A stretch of 61,495 nt of DNA from Candidatus Bathyarchaeota archaeon (GTDB lineage Archaea; Thermoproteota; Bathyarchaeia; TCS64). A program made the translations under genes and the position numbers. The first letter of the stretch is position 1. Every line of letters begins with the position of its first letter. The stretch spans positions 1 through 61,495 of the forward strand of contig JAOZHP010000078.1 of assembly GCA_026014815.1 (NCBI GenBank), written 5' to 3'. Positions 24,203-32,777 of the stretch are shown one piece after another. The notes under the pieces were generated by a model. It worked only from the letters and a program-made list of their open reading frames with translations, searched no databases and was not told the DNA's origin.

Positions 24203-24829
24203 GTGATTTCATTGATCAAAAGAGAAACCATCTACTACAAGGATGGAGGCGCAGAGCACACAGACGCCACACTGAAAGCTGCCCTAGACGCAGCAAAAGA
24301 ACTAGGCATCAAAACCGTGCTCGTAGCCAGCACCAGCGGCGACACCGGAGTCAAAGCCGCGGAACTCTTCAAAGGCAGCGGAATCCAACTCATCGTCGTG
24401 GGCCACCAGATGGGCTTCCCAGTCCCCAAGATACAGCAATTCAAGCCCGAGAACTGGGAAAAGATCGAAGCCCTCGGCGGAGTCGTGAACCTAGGCACTG
24501 ATGTCGTCACAAACAGCATCAGACGTAGGCAGCGCCTCGGCAACAGCCCCATGAGCATCATCTGCCAGACCCATATCTCACAGAAAGTCAAGGTCAACAT
24601 AGAGATCGTAGCAAAAGCATGCGACGCAGGCCAGATACTCCCAGGCGACCACGTATTAAGCGTCGCTGGAAGCCACAAGGGAGCCGACACAGCGGTCTCC
24701 TTCCATGCAAGTGACAGCCCCAACATATTGGACATCAAGCCCCAGTACTACATCGCCATGCCGCTGAGCCGAAGCAAGGCAGACGCCGAGTACATGGCGA
24801 GGCGAAAAGCTGCAGCCGAGAAGAAGTAG
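24203..24829 (+). CDS. stand-alone pyruvate kinase alpha/beta (C-terminal) domain protein
   Basis: The 208-residue protein consists only of the C-terminal alpha/beta domain of pyruvate kinase: ASTSGDTGVKAAELF, then VVGHQMGFPVPKIQQF and GDHVLSVAGSHKGADTAVSF. The catalytic barrel is absent, so it cannot be a pyruvate kinase on its own. Stand-alone copies are widespread in archaea, with no set function; a small-ligand-binding role is plausible. The start is GTG 24203. Confidence 0.8.
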   Translation: MISLIKRETIYYKDGGAEHTDATLKAALDAAKELGIKTVLVASTSGDTGVKAAELFKGSGIQLIVVGHQMGFPVPKIQQFKPENWEKIEALGGVVNLGTDVVTNSIRRRQRLGNSPMSIICQTHISQKVKVNIEIVAKACDAGQILPGDHVLSVAGSHKGADTAVSFHASDSPNILDIKPQYYIAMPLSRSKADAEYMARRKAAAEKK

Positions 24830-24887
24830 CCCCATTTAATATTCCCTACGGGGAAACCTCAAATCCTGTTCACTCTGTTTATTTCCC

Positions 24888-25649
24888 ATGAAGCCATTTC
24901 CAGTATTACTTACATTCGACTTGGACGGGGAGACCTCCTTTGAGGAGATGCACCCCGGGATACCTTACTGGGTCACCCAGGGAGGCTACGGCCCACGGAA
25001 AGGAGTGTACAGAATCCTAGACCTCCTAGACCAATACGAGATCAAAGCAACTTTCTGTGTGGTTGGGCAGACAGCGGAGCGATACCCCGAGGCCGTAGAG
25101 GAGATAGTCAGCAGAGACCACGAGTTAGCGTGCCACGGGTACACCCATCGAGGCTACAACGCATTAGAGCCCGAAGAAGAGAAAGAGATGATAATCAAGA
25201 GCCGAGGCATCCTCGAAGAATTCTACGGAATGACCATACTGGGACACAGAACACCCCGCTGGAGACCATCCCAGCACACCCACAGATTCCTTCAGGAACT
25301 AGGGTTCAAGTGGAACAGCGACTACATGGGAGCCGAAAACAGCTTCTACAACATCATCGACGACAAAAAGAGCAAGCTCCTCGAGATACCCGTCGCATAC
25401 AACCTTGACGACTGGACATTCTTCTACGACTGGGGCTCCACCGTAGCCGAGACCGTGGACGTATGGAAAATCGAGTACGACGCAAGATACAAGGACCGAA
25501 CCATGTACTGCCTCACATGCCACCCACAGGTCACAGGGCGCCCCAGCAGACTCCTCTGCCTCGAAGGCATCATAAAGCACATCCAGACGTTCCCCGACGT
25601 GGAGTTCATGAAAGCCACTGACTACGTCAACGAAGGCTACGTTGAGTAA
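24888..25649 (+). CDS. polysaccharide deacetylase-family protein (NodB domain)
   Basis: The 253-residue protein has a NodB-type fold: LLTFDLDGE (first Asp pair), ATFCVVGQ, and HELACHGYTHRGY with the metal-binding His pair. Such enzymes remove N-acetyl groups from sugars or cleave related amides such as allantoin and formamides. There is no signal peptide, so it acts in the cytoplasm, which favours a small-molecule amide over a wall polymer. It follows the pyruvate-kinase-domain gene by about 60 bp on the same strand. Confidence 0.8.
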   Translation: MKPFPVLLTFDLDGETSFEEMHPGIPYWVTQGGYGPRKGVYRILDLLDQYEIKATFCVVGQTAERYPEAVEEIVSRDHELACHGYTHRGYNALEPEEEKEMIIKSRGILEEFYGMTILGHRTPRWRPSQHTHRFLQELGFKWNSDYMGAENSFYNIIDDKKSKLLEIPVAYNLDDWTFFYDWGSTVAETVDVWKIEYDARYKDRTMYCLTCHPQVTGRPSRLLCLEGIIKHIQTFPDVEFMKATDYVNEGYVE

Positions 25650-25729
25650 TTATACTCCCAAGATTATTGCTTCCGATTTTAAGGACTAAATAACTCAACT
25701 TTTTATTTCTGTGACACAAAGTAACGTAC

Positions 25730-26116
25730 ATGAAAACCGCGTATGACCGGATGTACACATTCATATATCATAAAGACATGCAGAAAGCCGACGAGTTCTA
25801 CCGAGGCCTCCTTGGATTGGAGATGGAGCCAGAGTCAGACTGGGTAACCTACTATAAAGTGTCACCGGGGCTAACAATAGGCGTCGTAGAGGATGGAAAA
25901 GGGTACCTACGTGTCACAGAAGATAAGCCAGTGATACTTTGCCTGGGGTTAAAGGACACAGAGGACATCTGGGCACTGTACCAGAAGCTGAAAGACGCCG
26001 GTGTGACGATGCATACAAGCGAAGTCGAGCTAAGAAAAGTCGAAGGAAGAGTATTCTTCTGCGAGGACCCCGAAGGCTACATCGTAGAGATAGTACAGCG
26101 ACCCAAGTCAGGCTAA
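25730..26116 (+). CDS. VOC/glyoxalase family protein
   Basis: The 128-residue protein has the two beta-alpha-beta-beta-beta modules of the vicinal oxygen chelate fold: YTFIYHKDMQKADEFYRGLL first, then VFFCEDPEGYIVEIVQ at the end, with the terminal Glu as likely metal ligand. Members include glyoxalase I, ring-cleaving dioxygenases and antibiotic-binding proteins; the reaction here is unknown. It overlaps the end of the convergent galactokinase gene by 9 bp. Confidence 0.8.
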   Translation: MKTAYDRMYTFIYHKDMQKADEFYRGLLGLEMEPESDWVTYYKVSPGLTIGVVEDGKGYLRVTEDKPVILCLGLKDTEDIWALYQKLKDAGVTMHTSEVELRKVEGRVFFCEDPEGYIVEIVQRPKSG

Positions 26117-27241
26117 GTAGACCTCGGCCCGTTTAGCGGTTCCATTGAAGTACCTCTCCTTGATTTCAGAGATGAACTTCTCAACTTTGTCATTCTCCAC
26201 AAGGTTTACTGTACAGCCACCGAACCCTGCGCCCGTCATTCTGGCCCCTGCAACGTAGTCCATCCCGAGGGTGGCGTCCACGAGAACATCAAGATGTCTG
26301 CAACTCACCTCATAGTCATGCCGTAGGCTCTCATGGCTATCATACATGAGTTCCCCGAACATTTCCATGTCTCCAGCCTCTAGGCATTTGACAGCGTCGA
26401 GGACCCGCTGATTCTCAGTGACAACGTGGCGTGCGCGACGCTTGATAACCTCAGGCAGCTCCTCCCAGTGATTAAGAAGCTGTTCAGTTGAAAAGTCCCT
26501 CAGCGCCTTGACCTCGGGACAGTGATTTTGAAGTATCGTGACTGCTTCCTCGCATTGGGCTCTACGTTCATTGTACGCTGAGTCCTCCAGCTCACGGACC
26601 TTCATGGTATTTACAATGACAACACAGTACGCTGGGTCAAGCTCGATGAGCCTGTTATCATTAGTCCTGCAATCAATCAGTATTGCCTTACCATGCTCAC
26701 CGAGACTGCTTACGAACTGGTCCATGACGCCACATTGGACCCCCACAAACTCGTTCTCCGCTCTCTTACCAATATAAGCAGCGTCCACAGGGTCTATCGA
26801 TAGCTTGTTCAAGTCCTGAAACGCCCGTAAAGCAGCCATCTCAAGCGCCGCGGAGCTGCTGAGACCTGCACCGAGGGGCACATCCCCAGTGATCACCAGA
26901 TCCATGCCCCTAAGGCTATGGCCCTCCTCCATCAGAATCTTGGCGACGCCCTGCACATAGTTAGCCCATCTATGCTTAGTGTTGTACTTGATTGCGTCGA
27001 GTGTGAACTTCATGTTCTCCTGGAAGTCAGCCGCATACATACGGACAGAACAGTCTTTACGTGGAGCAGCCGCGACCCAGATGTAACGGTCGATGGGAGT
27101 GGGCAGCACGTAGCCGTCATTGTAGTCGGTGTGTTCGCCGATGAGGTTAACACGCCCAGGGGCACTGTACACCGTGACCCCGGATTCGTACCCATAGACT
27201 TCCTTGAAAACCTCTTGGATTCCAGTCTTCACGTGGTTCAC
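26108..27241 (-). CDS. galK: galactokinase
   Basis: The 377-residue protein is a GHMP kinase that phosphorylates galactose to galactose-1-phosphate with ATP. It has the galactokinase signature PGRVNLIGEHTDYNDGYVLP near residues 27-46, the phosphate-binding GAGLSSSAALE, and the C-terminal MTGAGFGGCTV. The length is normal. No galT or galE lies adjacent; the SDR enzyme at 39.5 kb is too divergent to call galE. The start may be at 27241 or a few codons inside. Confidence 0.92.
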   Translation of the reverse strand: MNHVKTGIQEVFKEVYGYESGVTVYSAPGRVNLIGEHTDYNDGYVLPTPIDRYIWVAAAPRKDCSVRMYAADFQENMKFTLDAIKYNTKHRWANYVQGVAKILMEEGHSLRGMDLVITGDVPLGAGLSSSAALEMAALRAFQDLNKLSIDPVDAAYIGKRAENEFVGVQCGVMDQFVSSLGEHGKAILIDCRTNDNRLIELDPAYCVVIVNTMKVRELEDSAYNERRAQCEEAVTILQNHCPEVKALRDFSTEQLLNHWEELPEVIKRRARHVVTENQRVLDAVKCLEAGDMEMFGELMYDSHESLRHDYEVSCRHLDVLVDATLGMDYVAGARMTGAGFGGCTVNLVENDKVEKFISEIKERYFNGTAKRAEVYLA

Positions 27242-27327
27242 TTCCAGACCTCAAAATGTTTAGCTCTTCGTTATTTAACACTCACCCCACCCGTTCAAGT
27301 TAATAATCCAAAATATAATCCAGATAC

Positions 27328-27710
27328 ATGATCACCACAAACAAGGACAAGCTTCTAACCCTCGCCGTTCAGGGAGAGGTGGTACCAGCGCAGGTCCTCC
27401 GCACATATCAGGCGACGTGGGATGGACGCGCCAAACTCTGCGTCGGGGGAATCAACTACAACCTCAAGACAGGGATGAAGATCTTCGGGTGGGCCAACGG
27501 CGACAGAGCCGAGCCCGGTGTGGCAACCGACGGCACAGGCAAGGATAGCGCCAAAAACGGGTACAGGTAATAGGGACCCTCTATCTCGCTAAAGGAGAGA
27601 CAGAGAAAGCCATCAAAGTGTTCACGAAGATAACAGCCTCCGGAAACTGGACAGGGGGAGTCTACTTGCTATCTGAGGCGGAGCTTAAACGCCTCGGCGT
27701 CAAGCCTTGA
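27328..27710 (+). pseudogene. frameshifted DUF4438-like gene
   Basis: The frame from ATG 27328 to TAA 27570 encodes TNKDKLLTLAVQGEVVPAQV, GGINYNLKTGM and GWANGDRAEPGV, all like the start of DUF4438 proteins. A second frame continues at once with IGTLYLAKGETEKAIKVF and ends at 27710 with protein-like composition. One base gained or lost near 27560 would join them. Even joined, the product is about 127 residues against near 290 for the family, so the gene is also shortened. It is probably dead, or relies on a programmed shift. Confidence 0.55.
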
Positions 27711-28116
27711 CCGACTTCAGAAACCTGTGAAGTTGGTCCAAGGCTTCCTCTTCCTCTGTGAACCTTACCATAGGCAAGTCTTTGTTGCCGTTCAGCATCG
27801 CTGATGGTTTTCTGCCTTCACGTTCACGGTGCAGGAGAAGAATTGGTTTGCCCCACTCCTCGGCTTTCCCGATCTCGTAGCCGACGCCTAGGCTTGGGGC
27901 GGTAACCTCTGCGATCAATGCGTCAGCCTCTCGGAGCCACCCTATATCCGTAGTGTAGATCCATTCGTCATCAAACTTGATCTCTTCCTCGTAACTGTAG
28001 TCAAAGCTGTGCTCTGTAAGCACAGAGCCATGCTTCTGTATCTCCTTGATAAGTCGTTGAAACCAGTTGGGGTCCGGTTGTTCACCGCGTATGCTTCCAG
28101 CGAAATAGATCTTCAT
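27700..28116 (-). CDS. nucleoside 2-deoxyribosyltransferase/DNPH1(Rcl)-like protein
   Basis: The 138-residue protein has the family's opening YFAGSIRG, a DIGWLREADALIAEVTAPSLG block with the catalytic Glu, and GVGYEIGKAEEWGKPIL. Rcl/DNPH1 splits deoxynucleoside monophosphates, and the transferase relatives exchange bases. It probably cleans up abnormal nucleotides. It overlaps the end of the DUF4438-like gene by 11 bp. Confidence 0.82.
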   Translation of the reverse strand: MKIYFAGSIRGEQPDPNWFQRLIKEIQKHGSVLTEHSFDYSYEEEIKFDDEWIYTTDIGWLREADALIAEVTAPSLGVGYEIGKAEEWGKPILLLHREREGRKPSAMLNGNKDLPMVRFTEEEEALDQLHRFLKSVKA

Positions 28117-28432
28117 AGAGGAAGAAGCATGTTATGCAGATAAAAAACGAGACGTATCACCTGTAATTTTGGCTCGTCGGGTGCCGTGTTCTGGAACAAG
28201 CGATTTTTATATTTCTAGCCGCTCACTTTTGGTAGTTTGCCAAATTCTATAATAAAATCCTGAGCAATTATTTTAGAAGAAAACGGAGTGCGCGAAGCGC
28301 GTGTGTACTAATAGCGCGCGAATAAATTCTTGCCTCAAATAATACGAGTGCTTTTCTAGACACTCCCAAGAGACTTTAAAAAACGTTCAAAAGTTTGGTT
28401 ACGTAAGCAAAGCGCGCGCTGGGTTGAGATAA
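28117..28432. other. gene-free AT-rich stretch
   Basis: About 315 bp without a supported gene. It holds two GC-rich patches, GCGCGAAGCGCGTG-like text near 28290 and GCGCGCGAATAA near 28314, in otherwise AT-rich sequence. Nothing else is seen. Confidence 0.4.
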
Positions 28433-28482
28433 TGGTGCGGGGGGTGGGGTTCGAACCCACGAAGGACAAAGTCATTTCAAAA
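28433..28482 (-). pseudogene. tRNA 3-prime fragment (tRNA-Leu/Ser-like)
   Basis: Read on the minus strand this has a perfect T arm (GTGGG-TTCGAAC-CCCAC), the 3-prime acceptor strand CCCCCGC, discriminator A and encoded CCA. No matching 5-prime strand GCGGGGG, D arm or anticodon arm exists within 150 bp upstream. The acceptor and T-arm sequences resemble archaeal tRNA-Leu. Integrases often insert at such 3-prime ends, so this may be an attachment site. Part of it recurs at 29576. Confidence 0.6.
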
Positions 28483-28600
28483 ATATTTTCCCCCAGTCCA
28501 GTATTTCAATGGTCTGAGGCAGATAGGACTAGTTGAGTCAGCTTTGAATCTGAAAATGGCAGTATATTGTTGTCAAAATGATGAATGCGTCTCGTTTTTA

Positions 28601-28616
28601 ATCGAATATTTTATCC
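28601..28616 (+). promoter_or_regulatory. TATA-containing repeat before the amidohydrolase gene
   Basis: ATCGAATATTTTATCC lies 38 to 23 bp before the preferred ATG (28639), the usual place of an archaeal TATA box for a leaderless message. A 22-bp stretch around it (28599-28620) recurs exactly at 29467-29488, at the end of the same gene. Confidence 0.6.
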
Positions 28617-28638
28617 TCACTTCACCGTAACTATATTC

Positions 28639-29469
28639 ATGAGCTACAAGAAAATCGATATTCACCAACACTCAAACCCAGTCAGTTATCTGCCTGACGG
28701 CTCGATACAACCCAATTATGTGACTGGAAAACCATCTAAATCAACAACAGACGAAGAAATCCTATTACATACCCTCGAATACATGGATAAACACAATATA
28801 GAAAAATCAGTCATAAGCTGGTCACTAGAACACGTCTATAAGTGGATGGACTACGCACCTGATAGATTCATACCAGGGGTTGTAATCGGTGAAGCAGTTC
28901 TTCAACAACCCTATTATGACCCTGATAAGCTAAGAGAAGAAATCAAAGCAGGAAAAATACAATTCATGGGAGAAATAACCTCACAATACGATGGAATACC
29001 ACCTAATGATCCTATACTTGACCCATATTATGCCATAGCAGTAGAATATGACTTACCCGTTCACATTCACTGCCTTGGATTGGGAGCCCCATTCCCAACT
29101 TTTAGAAGCCAATATGGGAACCCGTTATTATTAGAAGATGTTTTGGTAAAGTATCCAAACCTTCGGATATTTGTGGAGAATGCGGGGTTTCCATTTTTAG
29201 GTGAGATGATGGCATTGATGCTGCAGTATCCACAAGTCTACGCTGATTTGTCTACTATTTCATGGTATATACCTAGAAAGACGTTTTATGATTACTTTGA
29301 ACGATTAATTGACTCAGTAGCGAAGAGATTGATGTTTGGATCTGACCAGATGATATGGCCTGAAACTATAGAGTGGGCAGTAGAAGCATTTGAAGAAGCA
29401 CCATTCCTCACAGAAGATCAGAAAAAAGACATATTCTACAACAACGCAAAACGATTCCTCAAACTATAA
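28639..29469 (+). CDS. amidohydrolase-family TIM-barrel hydrolase
   Basis: The 276-residue protein opens with KIDIHQHSNP (metal-binding HxH), carries YDLPVHIHCLG (further His), NLRIFVENAG and a late Asp in RLMFGSDQM, in the order of amidohydrolase-2/ACMSD-like enzymes. These hydrolyse or decarboxylate small cyclic or carboxylated substrates; which one is unknown. ATG 28639 is chosen over 28585 because of the TATA box upstream. It is flanked by 22-bp direct repeats and tRNA-like fragments, is AT-rich, and stands alone, all signs of transfer. Confidence 0.75.
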   Translation: MSYKKIDIHQHSNPVSYLPDGSIQPNYVTGKPSKSTTDEEILLHTLEYMDKHNIEKSVISWSLEHVYKWMDYAPDRFIPGVVIGEAVLQQPYYDPDKLREEIKAGKIQFMGEITSQYDGIPPNDPILDPYYAIAVEYDLPVHIHCLGLGAPFPTFRSQYGNPLLLEDVLVKYPNLRIFVENAGFPFLGEMMALMLQYPQVYADLSTISWYIPRKTFYDYFERLIDSVAKRLMFGSDQMIWPETIEWAVEAFEEAPFLTEDQKKDIFYNNAKRFLKL

Positions 29470-29488
29470 TCGAATATTTTATCCTCAC
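29467..29488. repeat. 22-bp direct repeat at the end of the amidohydrolase gene
   Basis: An exact copy of 28599-28620. The stop codon TAA of the amidohydrolase forms its first bases. The downstream sequence holds no gene on this strand for 500 bp, so the copy does not obviously drive anything. Confidence 0.75.
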
Positions 29489-29793
29489 ATCATCAGGTTG
29501 GGGTTGAACACACCGTTCTTTTCCTCCTTGCGTTGGTAGAGGTGGAACCATCAGCAGCCCTATACCTTTGATACTGTTCGAACCCACGGAAAGTGATTTC
29601 ATAGCCCCCCCTTTGCAAAGAACCCCTAAAACCCGTTAAACCATTTTCTTTGTATTACACTTTGTGTAAAGTTGAACCGTCTTTTTGACTTACAAAAAAG
29701 GTTGTTATCCATAAGCGTTTATTGGAAATATCCATAAAGTGTCTTATGGATATTGGTTAAGATTACCGTTTTACACATTTTTTTTACACTTCT
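29489..29793. other. gene-free stretch with a second tRNA-like fragment
   Basis: GTTCGAACCCACG (29576-29588) plus a nearby AGTGATTTCA repeats part of the fragment at 28449-28480 in the same orientation. Further right are several GTGTAAA motifs (for example near 29664, 29772 and 29814), some in inverted pairs. No gene is supported. Confidence 0.45.
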
Positions 29794-29901
29794 TTACGGT
29801 TTTCCTATACTATGTGTAAAAAAATGGGTTATCTGGATGACTATGATAAACCCTGCAATAACTGCAATTATCAAGGCAACTCTGATTAGTTTTCCGTTCA
29901 T
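29794..29901 (-). CDS. possible 35-residue single-span membrane peptide
   Basis: A short frame from ATG 29901 to TAA 29794 encodes a basic start (NGKLIR), one hydrophobic span (VALIIAVIAGFIIVIQI) and a short tail. A TATA-like run (TTTATT) lies about 25 bp upstream on the minus strand, so it could be leaderless. Small membrane peptides of this form are common, but chance cannot be excluded at this length. Confidence 0.35.
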   Translation of the reverse strand: MNGKLIRVALIIAVIAGFIIVIQITHFFTHSIGKP

Positions 29902-29969
29902 GATTGAGTTTAATAAAGCTGAATAAATCAGGTGGTTTGAAGACCTGTGTCACAAGTCGGACAGCGTGG

Positions 29970-31061
29970 TTACTGGCTTCTTCCTCTTCCCTGTATACGC
30001 CAGATGGCCTCAAGGTGCCCATCCCTGATGCAGTGGAACGCGTCATAGAGGTTGGTGTTGGTGCAGCAGTGGATGGGTATTATCTCAATTTTTTCACCCA
30101 GCTTGACGGATGCCCCCGACTCAACATCTATGTGCCCATGCTCCTCGTTAGGTCGCTGATAACTCATCTCAGGTCTTCCTTTTATCGGCGGGTTCCCGAA
30201 CTCGAAGGTAAGCGTCTTGAGCCCAGCGTCACAAATGACCTTCCCCTCATGACTTGTACTCATCACTGTGCTGAGAACCGTGAGAGCTTTACCAAAGTCT
30301 TCGAGACCCTCAAGTGTGCTGTATCTGGCGTCCATAACCACGTAGCTACCCGCCTCAACCTCAGTGACGCCGGGGTGGTTCCCCGTGATCATGTGTGTAC
30401 CCGTGCCGCCTCCGCTTACTATCTCGACTTCGATGCCCTGCCCCTCCAACAAGTGCGCTGATGACACCAGTTTGTTCATCGCCTCCGTGGTCTTGACGCG
30501 TTTGGTCGCCATATCTGGAATAAATTGACAGAAACCCTCGTACCCCATGACGCCCTTCAGATTCAGGCTTGAATACTTCTGAACCTCCCTCGCCAGCTCA
30601 AGAGAAGGCTCCCCAGGCAATGTACCGGTTCTATTGTTTCCCACATCCACCTCAATGAGGACCCCCAGCTTGACGCCTTTCTCTCTGGCCTTTTCAGCTA
30701 GATGCCTGACGTTCACGCTGTCCTCCACCGCCACAATTACGTCGCTGTGCCGCGCGAGCCCCATTAAACGAGTAACCTTGGGCTCCCCCACTATTTGGTT
30801 CGCGATGAGGAGACTCCTTATTCCAGCCTCCGCCATCACCTCGGCCTCCCCCAGCTTGGCGCATGTGACGCCTATGGCGCCTGCCTCTATCTGCTTGTGG
30901 GCAATAATGGGGGTCTTATGGGTCTTTACGTGAGGCCTGAGATCAGAGGGCATCCCTCTGAACCTCTCCGCCATCGTCTCGATGTTGCGCTCCATCACGT
31001 CTAGATCGATTAATAATGCAGGTGTGTCGATCTCCTCGACTGAACAGCCTATCTTTGTCAT
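29970..31061 (-). CDS. DSD1-like PLP enzyme (D-serine dehydratase/D-threonine aldolase family)
   Basis: The protein has an alanine-racemase-like barrel with the PLP lysine in RPHVKTHKTP, a glycine-rich phosphate-binding SGGGTGTH, and a C-terminal beta domain with metal ligands in IPIHCCTNTN. Such enzymes deaminate D-serine or cleave D-threonine or D-3-hydroxyaspartate. ATG 31061 (MTKIGCSVEE) is preferred to 31079 for the usual N-terminus. An Lrp-type regulator gene lies 40 bp upstream in the same orientation, which suggests amino-acid-controlled expression. It closes a run of peptide-degrading genes. Confidence 0.85.
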   Translation of the reverse strand: MTKIGCSVEEIDTPALLIDLDVMERNIETMAERFRGMPSDLRPHVKTHKTPIIAHKQIEAGAIGVTCAKLGEAEVMAEAGIRSLLIANQIVGEPKVTRLMGLARHSDVIVAVEDSVNVRHLAEKAREKGVKLGVLIEVDVGNNRTGTLPGEPSLELAREVQKYSSLNLKGVMGYEGFCQFIPDMATKRVKTTEAMNKLVSSAHLLEGQGIEVEIVSGGGTGTHMITGNHPGVTEVEAGSYVVMDARYSTLEGLEDFGKALTVLSTVMSTSHEGKVICDAGLKTLTFEFGNPPIKGRPEMSYQRPNEEHGHIDVESGASVKLGEKIEIIPIHCCTNTNLYDAFHCIRDGHLEAIWRIQGRGRSQ

Positions 31062-31098
31062 GGAGTATTGTAATCTCAATGAGACTTAGAATTTGCGG

Positions 31099-31512
31099 CT
31101 AGACGGTGCGTAGCACGATGATAGTGTTGGTCTTCTCGACGCCATGGATCTTTCTGATGTCCTCGATGCATCCGTTGATACCGTCGATGTTAACACTGCT
31201 GCTAACCAGCACAATATCATACTCACCCGTGACCTCATAGATCTTCTCAGCGCCCAGAAGCTCGTTCACTTTCTTGGACACCTCATATGTGGGTACCCCG
31301 GGGTTCACCGCTATCATGGTTAAGGCGCGTACACCGATCTCTGTTGATTTCTCGATGGTGAACTTCTGTATGACGCCGCTGGTGACGAGTGTTTGCACCC
31401 TGTTCCTGACAGCACCCTCGCTGAGCTCCACCTCCCTACCTAGCTCCACGTAGGACATCCTACCGTTCTGCTCTAGGAGCCTGAGGATCTTCTCATCGAT
31501 CTCGTCCACCAT
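31099..31512 (-). CDS. Lrp/AsnC-family transcriptional regulator
   Basis: The 137-residue protein has an N-terminal HTH (DEKILRLLEQNGRMSYVELG, then LSEGAVRNRVQTL) and a C-terminal RAM ligand-binding domain (YEVTGEYDIVLVSSSVNIDG). It senses an amino acid and controls nearby or distant genes. Its place between the M20 peptidase and the DSD1-like enzyme makes these the likely targets. The length is normal for a local regulator. Confidence 0.9.
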   Translation of the reverse strand: MVDEIDEKILRLLEQNGRMSYVELGREVELSEGAVRNRVQTLVTSGVIQKFTIEKSTEIGVRALTMIAVNPGVPTYEVSKKVNELLGAEKIYEVTGEYDIVLVSSSVNIDGINGCIEDIRKIHGVEKTNTIIVLRTV

Positions 31513-31556
31513 GGTAAATGATCTCGTCTCATAGAGATAAATGGTTTAAGAAAGGT

Positions 31557-32777
31557 TCATTGTTTGACGCCGCAGATATCCATCATCATCAACGCGTAGA
31601 TTTTGGAAAAATTTAGCTGAGTCTCTATGTCAGTCCACTCATCTGGCGCATGAGCGTTTCCGCCTCCAGGCCCAAAAGCCATCGCAGGAATCTTGGCAAT
31701 GTTAGTCAGATAGCTTGTGTCGTTGCTTCCGCTGGCGCCTAACGGCTCCAGTTTATACCCCATGACTCTCTGAGTCGCATCAGCGGCTGACTGGTAGAGG
31801 GAATGCGTGATGGGTATCTCGCTGGGCGGCTTTGAGAGAGGACTGGTGACTGTTGCCTGCATCTCTGGGTCCTCGGCGTGAAGCTTCTTCAGTATAGCCT
31901 CCACGTCTTGGAGCACCTTATCTGGGCTCATCCCCGGCACCGTTCTTACGTCGCAGATGGCTTCACAGTCCTCCGGGATAATGTTGTCCTTGGTGCCTCC
32001 CTTGATGGTGGTACCCGGGGCGATCGTGGGGTCTGGGAGTAACCCGTGGCTCGGGAAACTGAACTCGGTCTCATTCACAGCTATCAACAGCTTGCTCATT
32101 TTAAGGACGGCGTTGACGCCATGTTCAGGTCTGCTGCTGTGAGCGGATATGCCTTTAACATGAAGCTTCAGAAGGGTTCTTCCTCTGACTGCGGGACGCG
32201 CCATCACACGACCTTCACGTGTCGAAGCTTCCCCAACAATAGCCGCGTCTATTCCCTTAACGTAGCCCTTCTCGCAGAGATACTTTGTACCGTAGCGGCC
32301 GAAGAACTCCTCATCTGCAACGCCGTGTAGGTGGAGGTCTCCCCCAAGCTCTATTCCTGTGTTCCCGAGGGCCTTGGCGGCAATCATCGCAGACACTATC
32401 GCTCCCTTCATGTCGCCGCTGCCTCTCCCATAGACACGTCCCTCCTTCACCTCGCCGCTGAAGGGTTCAACGGTCCAGTTATCTAGGTTACCCACGGGCA
32501 CCGTGTCCATGTGACCGTTCCAAAGAAGGTTCCCGCCCTTACCTGTACCCTCAATGACGCCTAGTGTGTTGACTCTTTTTGGTTTAGACTCCACCAGTTG
32601 AACCTTAAACCCAAGGGACTCCAAGGCTGAAGCTAAATATTCGGATACCTGAACCTCGTCTCCCGGAGGGTTCTCGCTAGGTATCCTCACCATCTCCTGG
32701 ATCTGCTTGATTAGATCGGGTTTCAGCCGGTCTATCTCATCTATAACTCTCGATTCTAGGGACATCTCAGTTAGCAT
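31557..32777 (-). CDS. M20-family peptidase/deacylase (ArgE/DapE-like)
   Basis: The 406-residue protein has the dizinc aminoacylase layout: LLWNGHMDTVPVG (His-x-Asp), GRGSGDMKGAIV (bridging Asp), DEEFFGRYGT (catalytic and ligand Glu pair), and a late GGGNAHAPDEW His. Members split acyl-amino acids or dipeptides. The dimerisation insert lies between. The gene overlaps the prolyl oligopeptidase gene by 11 bp, so they are co-translated. This supports a role in finishing the breakdown of peptides. Confidence 0.88.
   Translation of the reverse strand: MLTEMSLESRVIDEIDRLKPDLIKQIQEMVRIPSENPPGDEVQVSEYLASALESLGFKVQLVESKPKRVNTLGVIEGTGKGGNLLWNGHMDTVPVGNLDNWTVEPFSGEVKEGRVYGRGSGDMKGAIVSAMIAAKALGNTGIELGGDLHLHGVADEEFFGRYGTKYLCEKGYVKGIDAAIVGEASTREGRVMARPAVRGRTLLKLHVKGISAHSSRPEHGVNAVLKMSKLLIAVNETEFSFPSHGLLPDPTIAPGTTIKGGTKDNIIPEDCEAICDVRTVPGMSPDKVLQDVEAILKKLHAEDPEMQATVTSPLSKPPSEIPITHSLYQSAADATQRVMGYKLEPLGASGSNDTSYLTNIAKIPAMAFGPGGGNAHAPDEWTDIETQLNFSKIYALMMMDICGVKQ

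Noticed and set aside
25730-26136. alternative frame 25939-26136 within the VOC gene
   Set aside because: Shadow frame; the VOC frame has clear family motifs.
28433-28600. complete tRNA with intron
   Set aside because: No 5-prime acceptor strand complementary to CCCCCGC and no D arm found in the upstream 150 bp.
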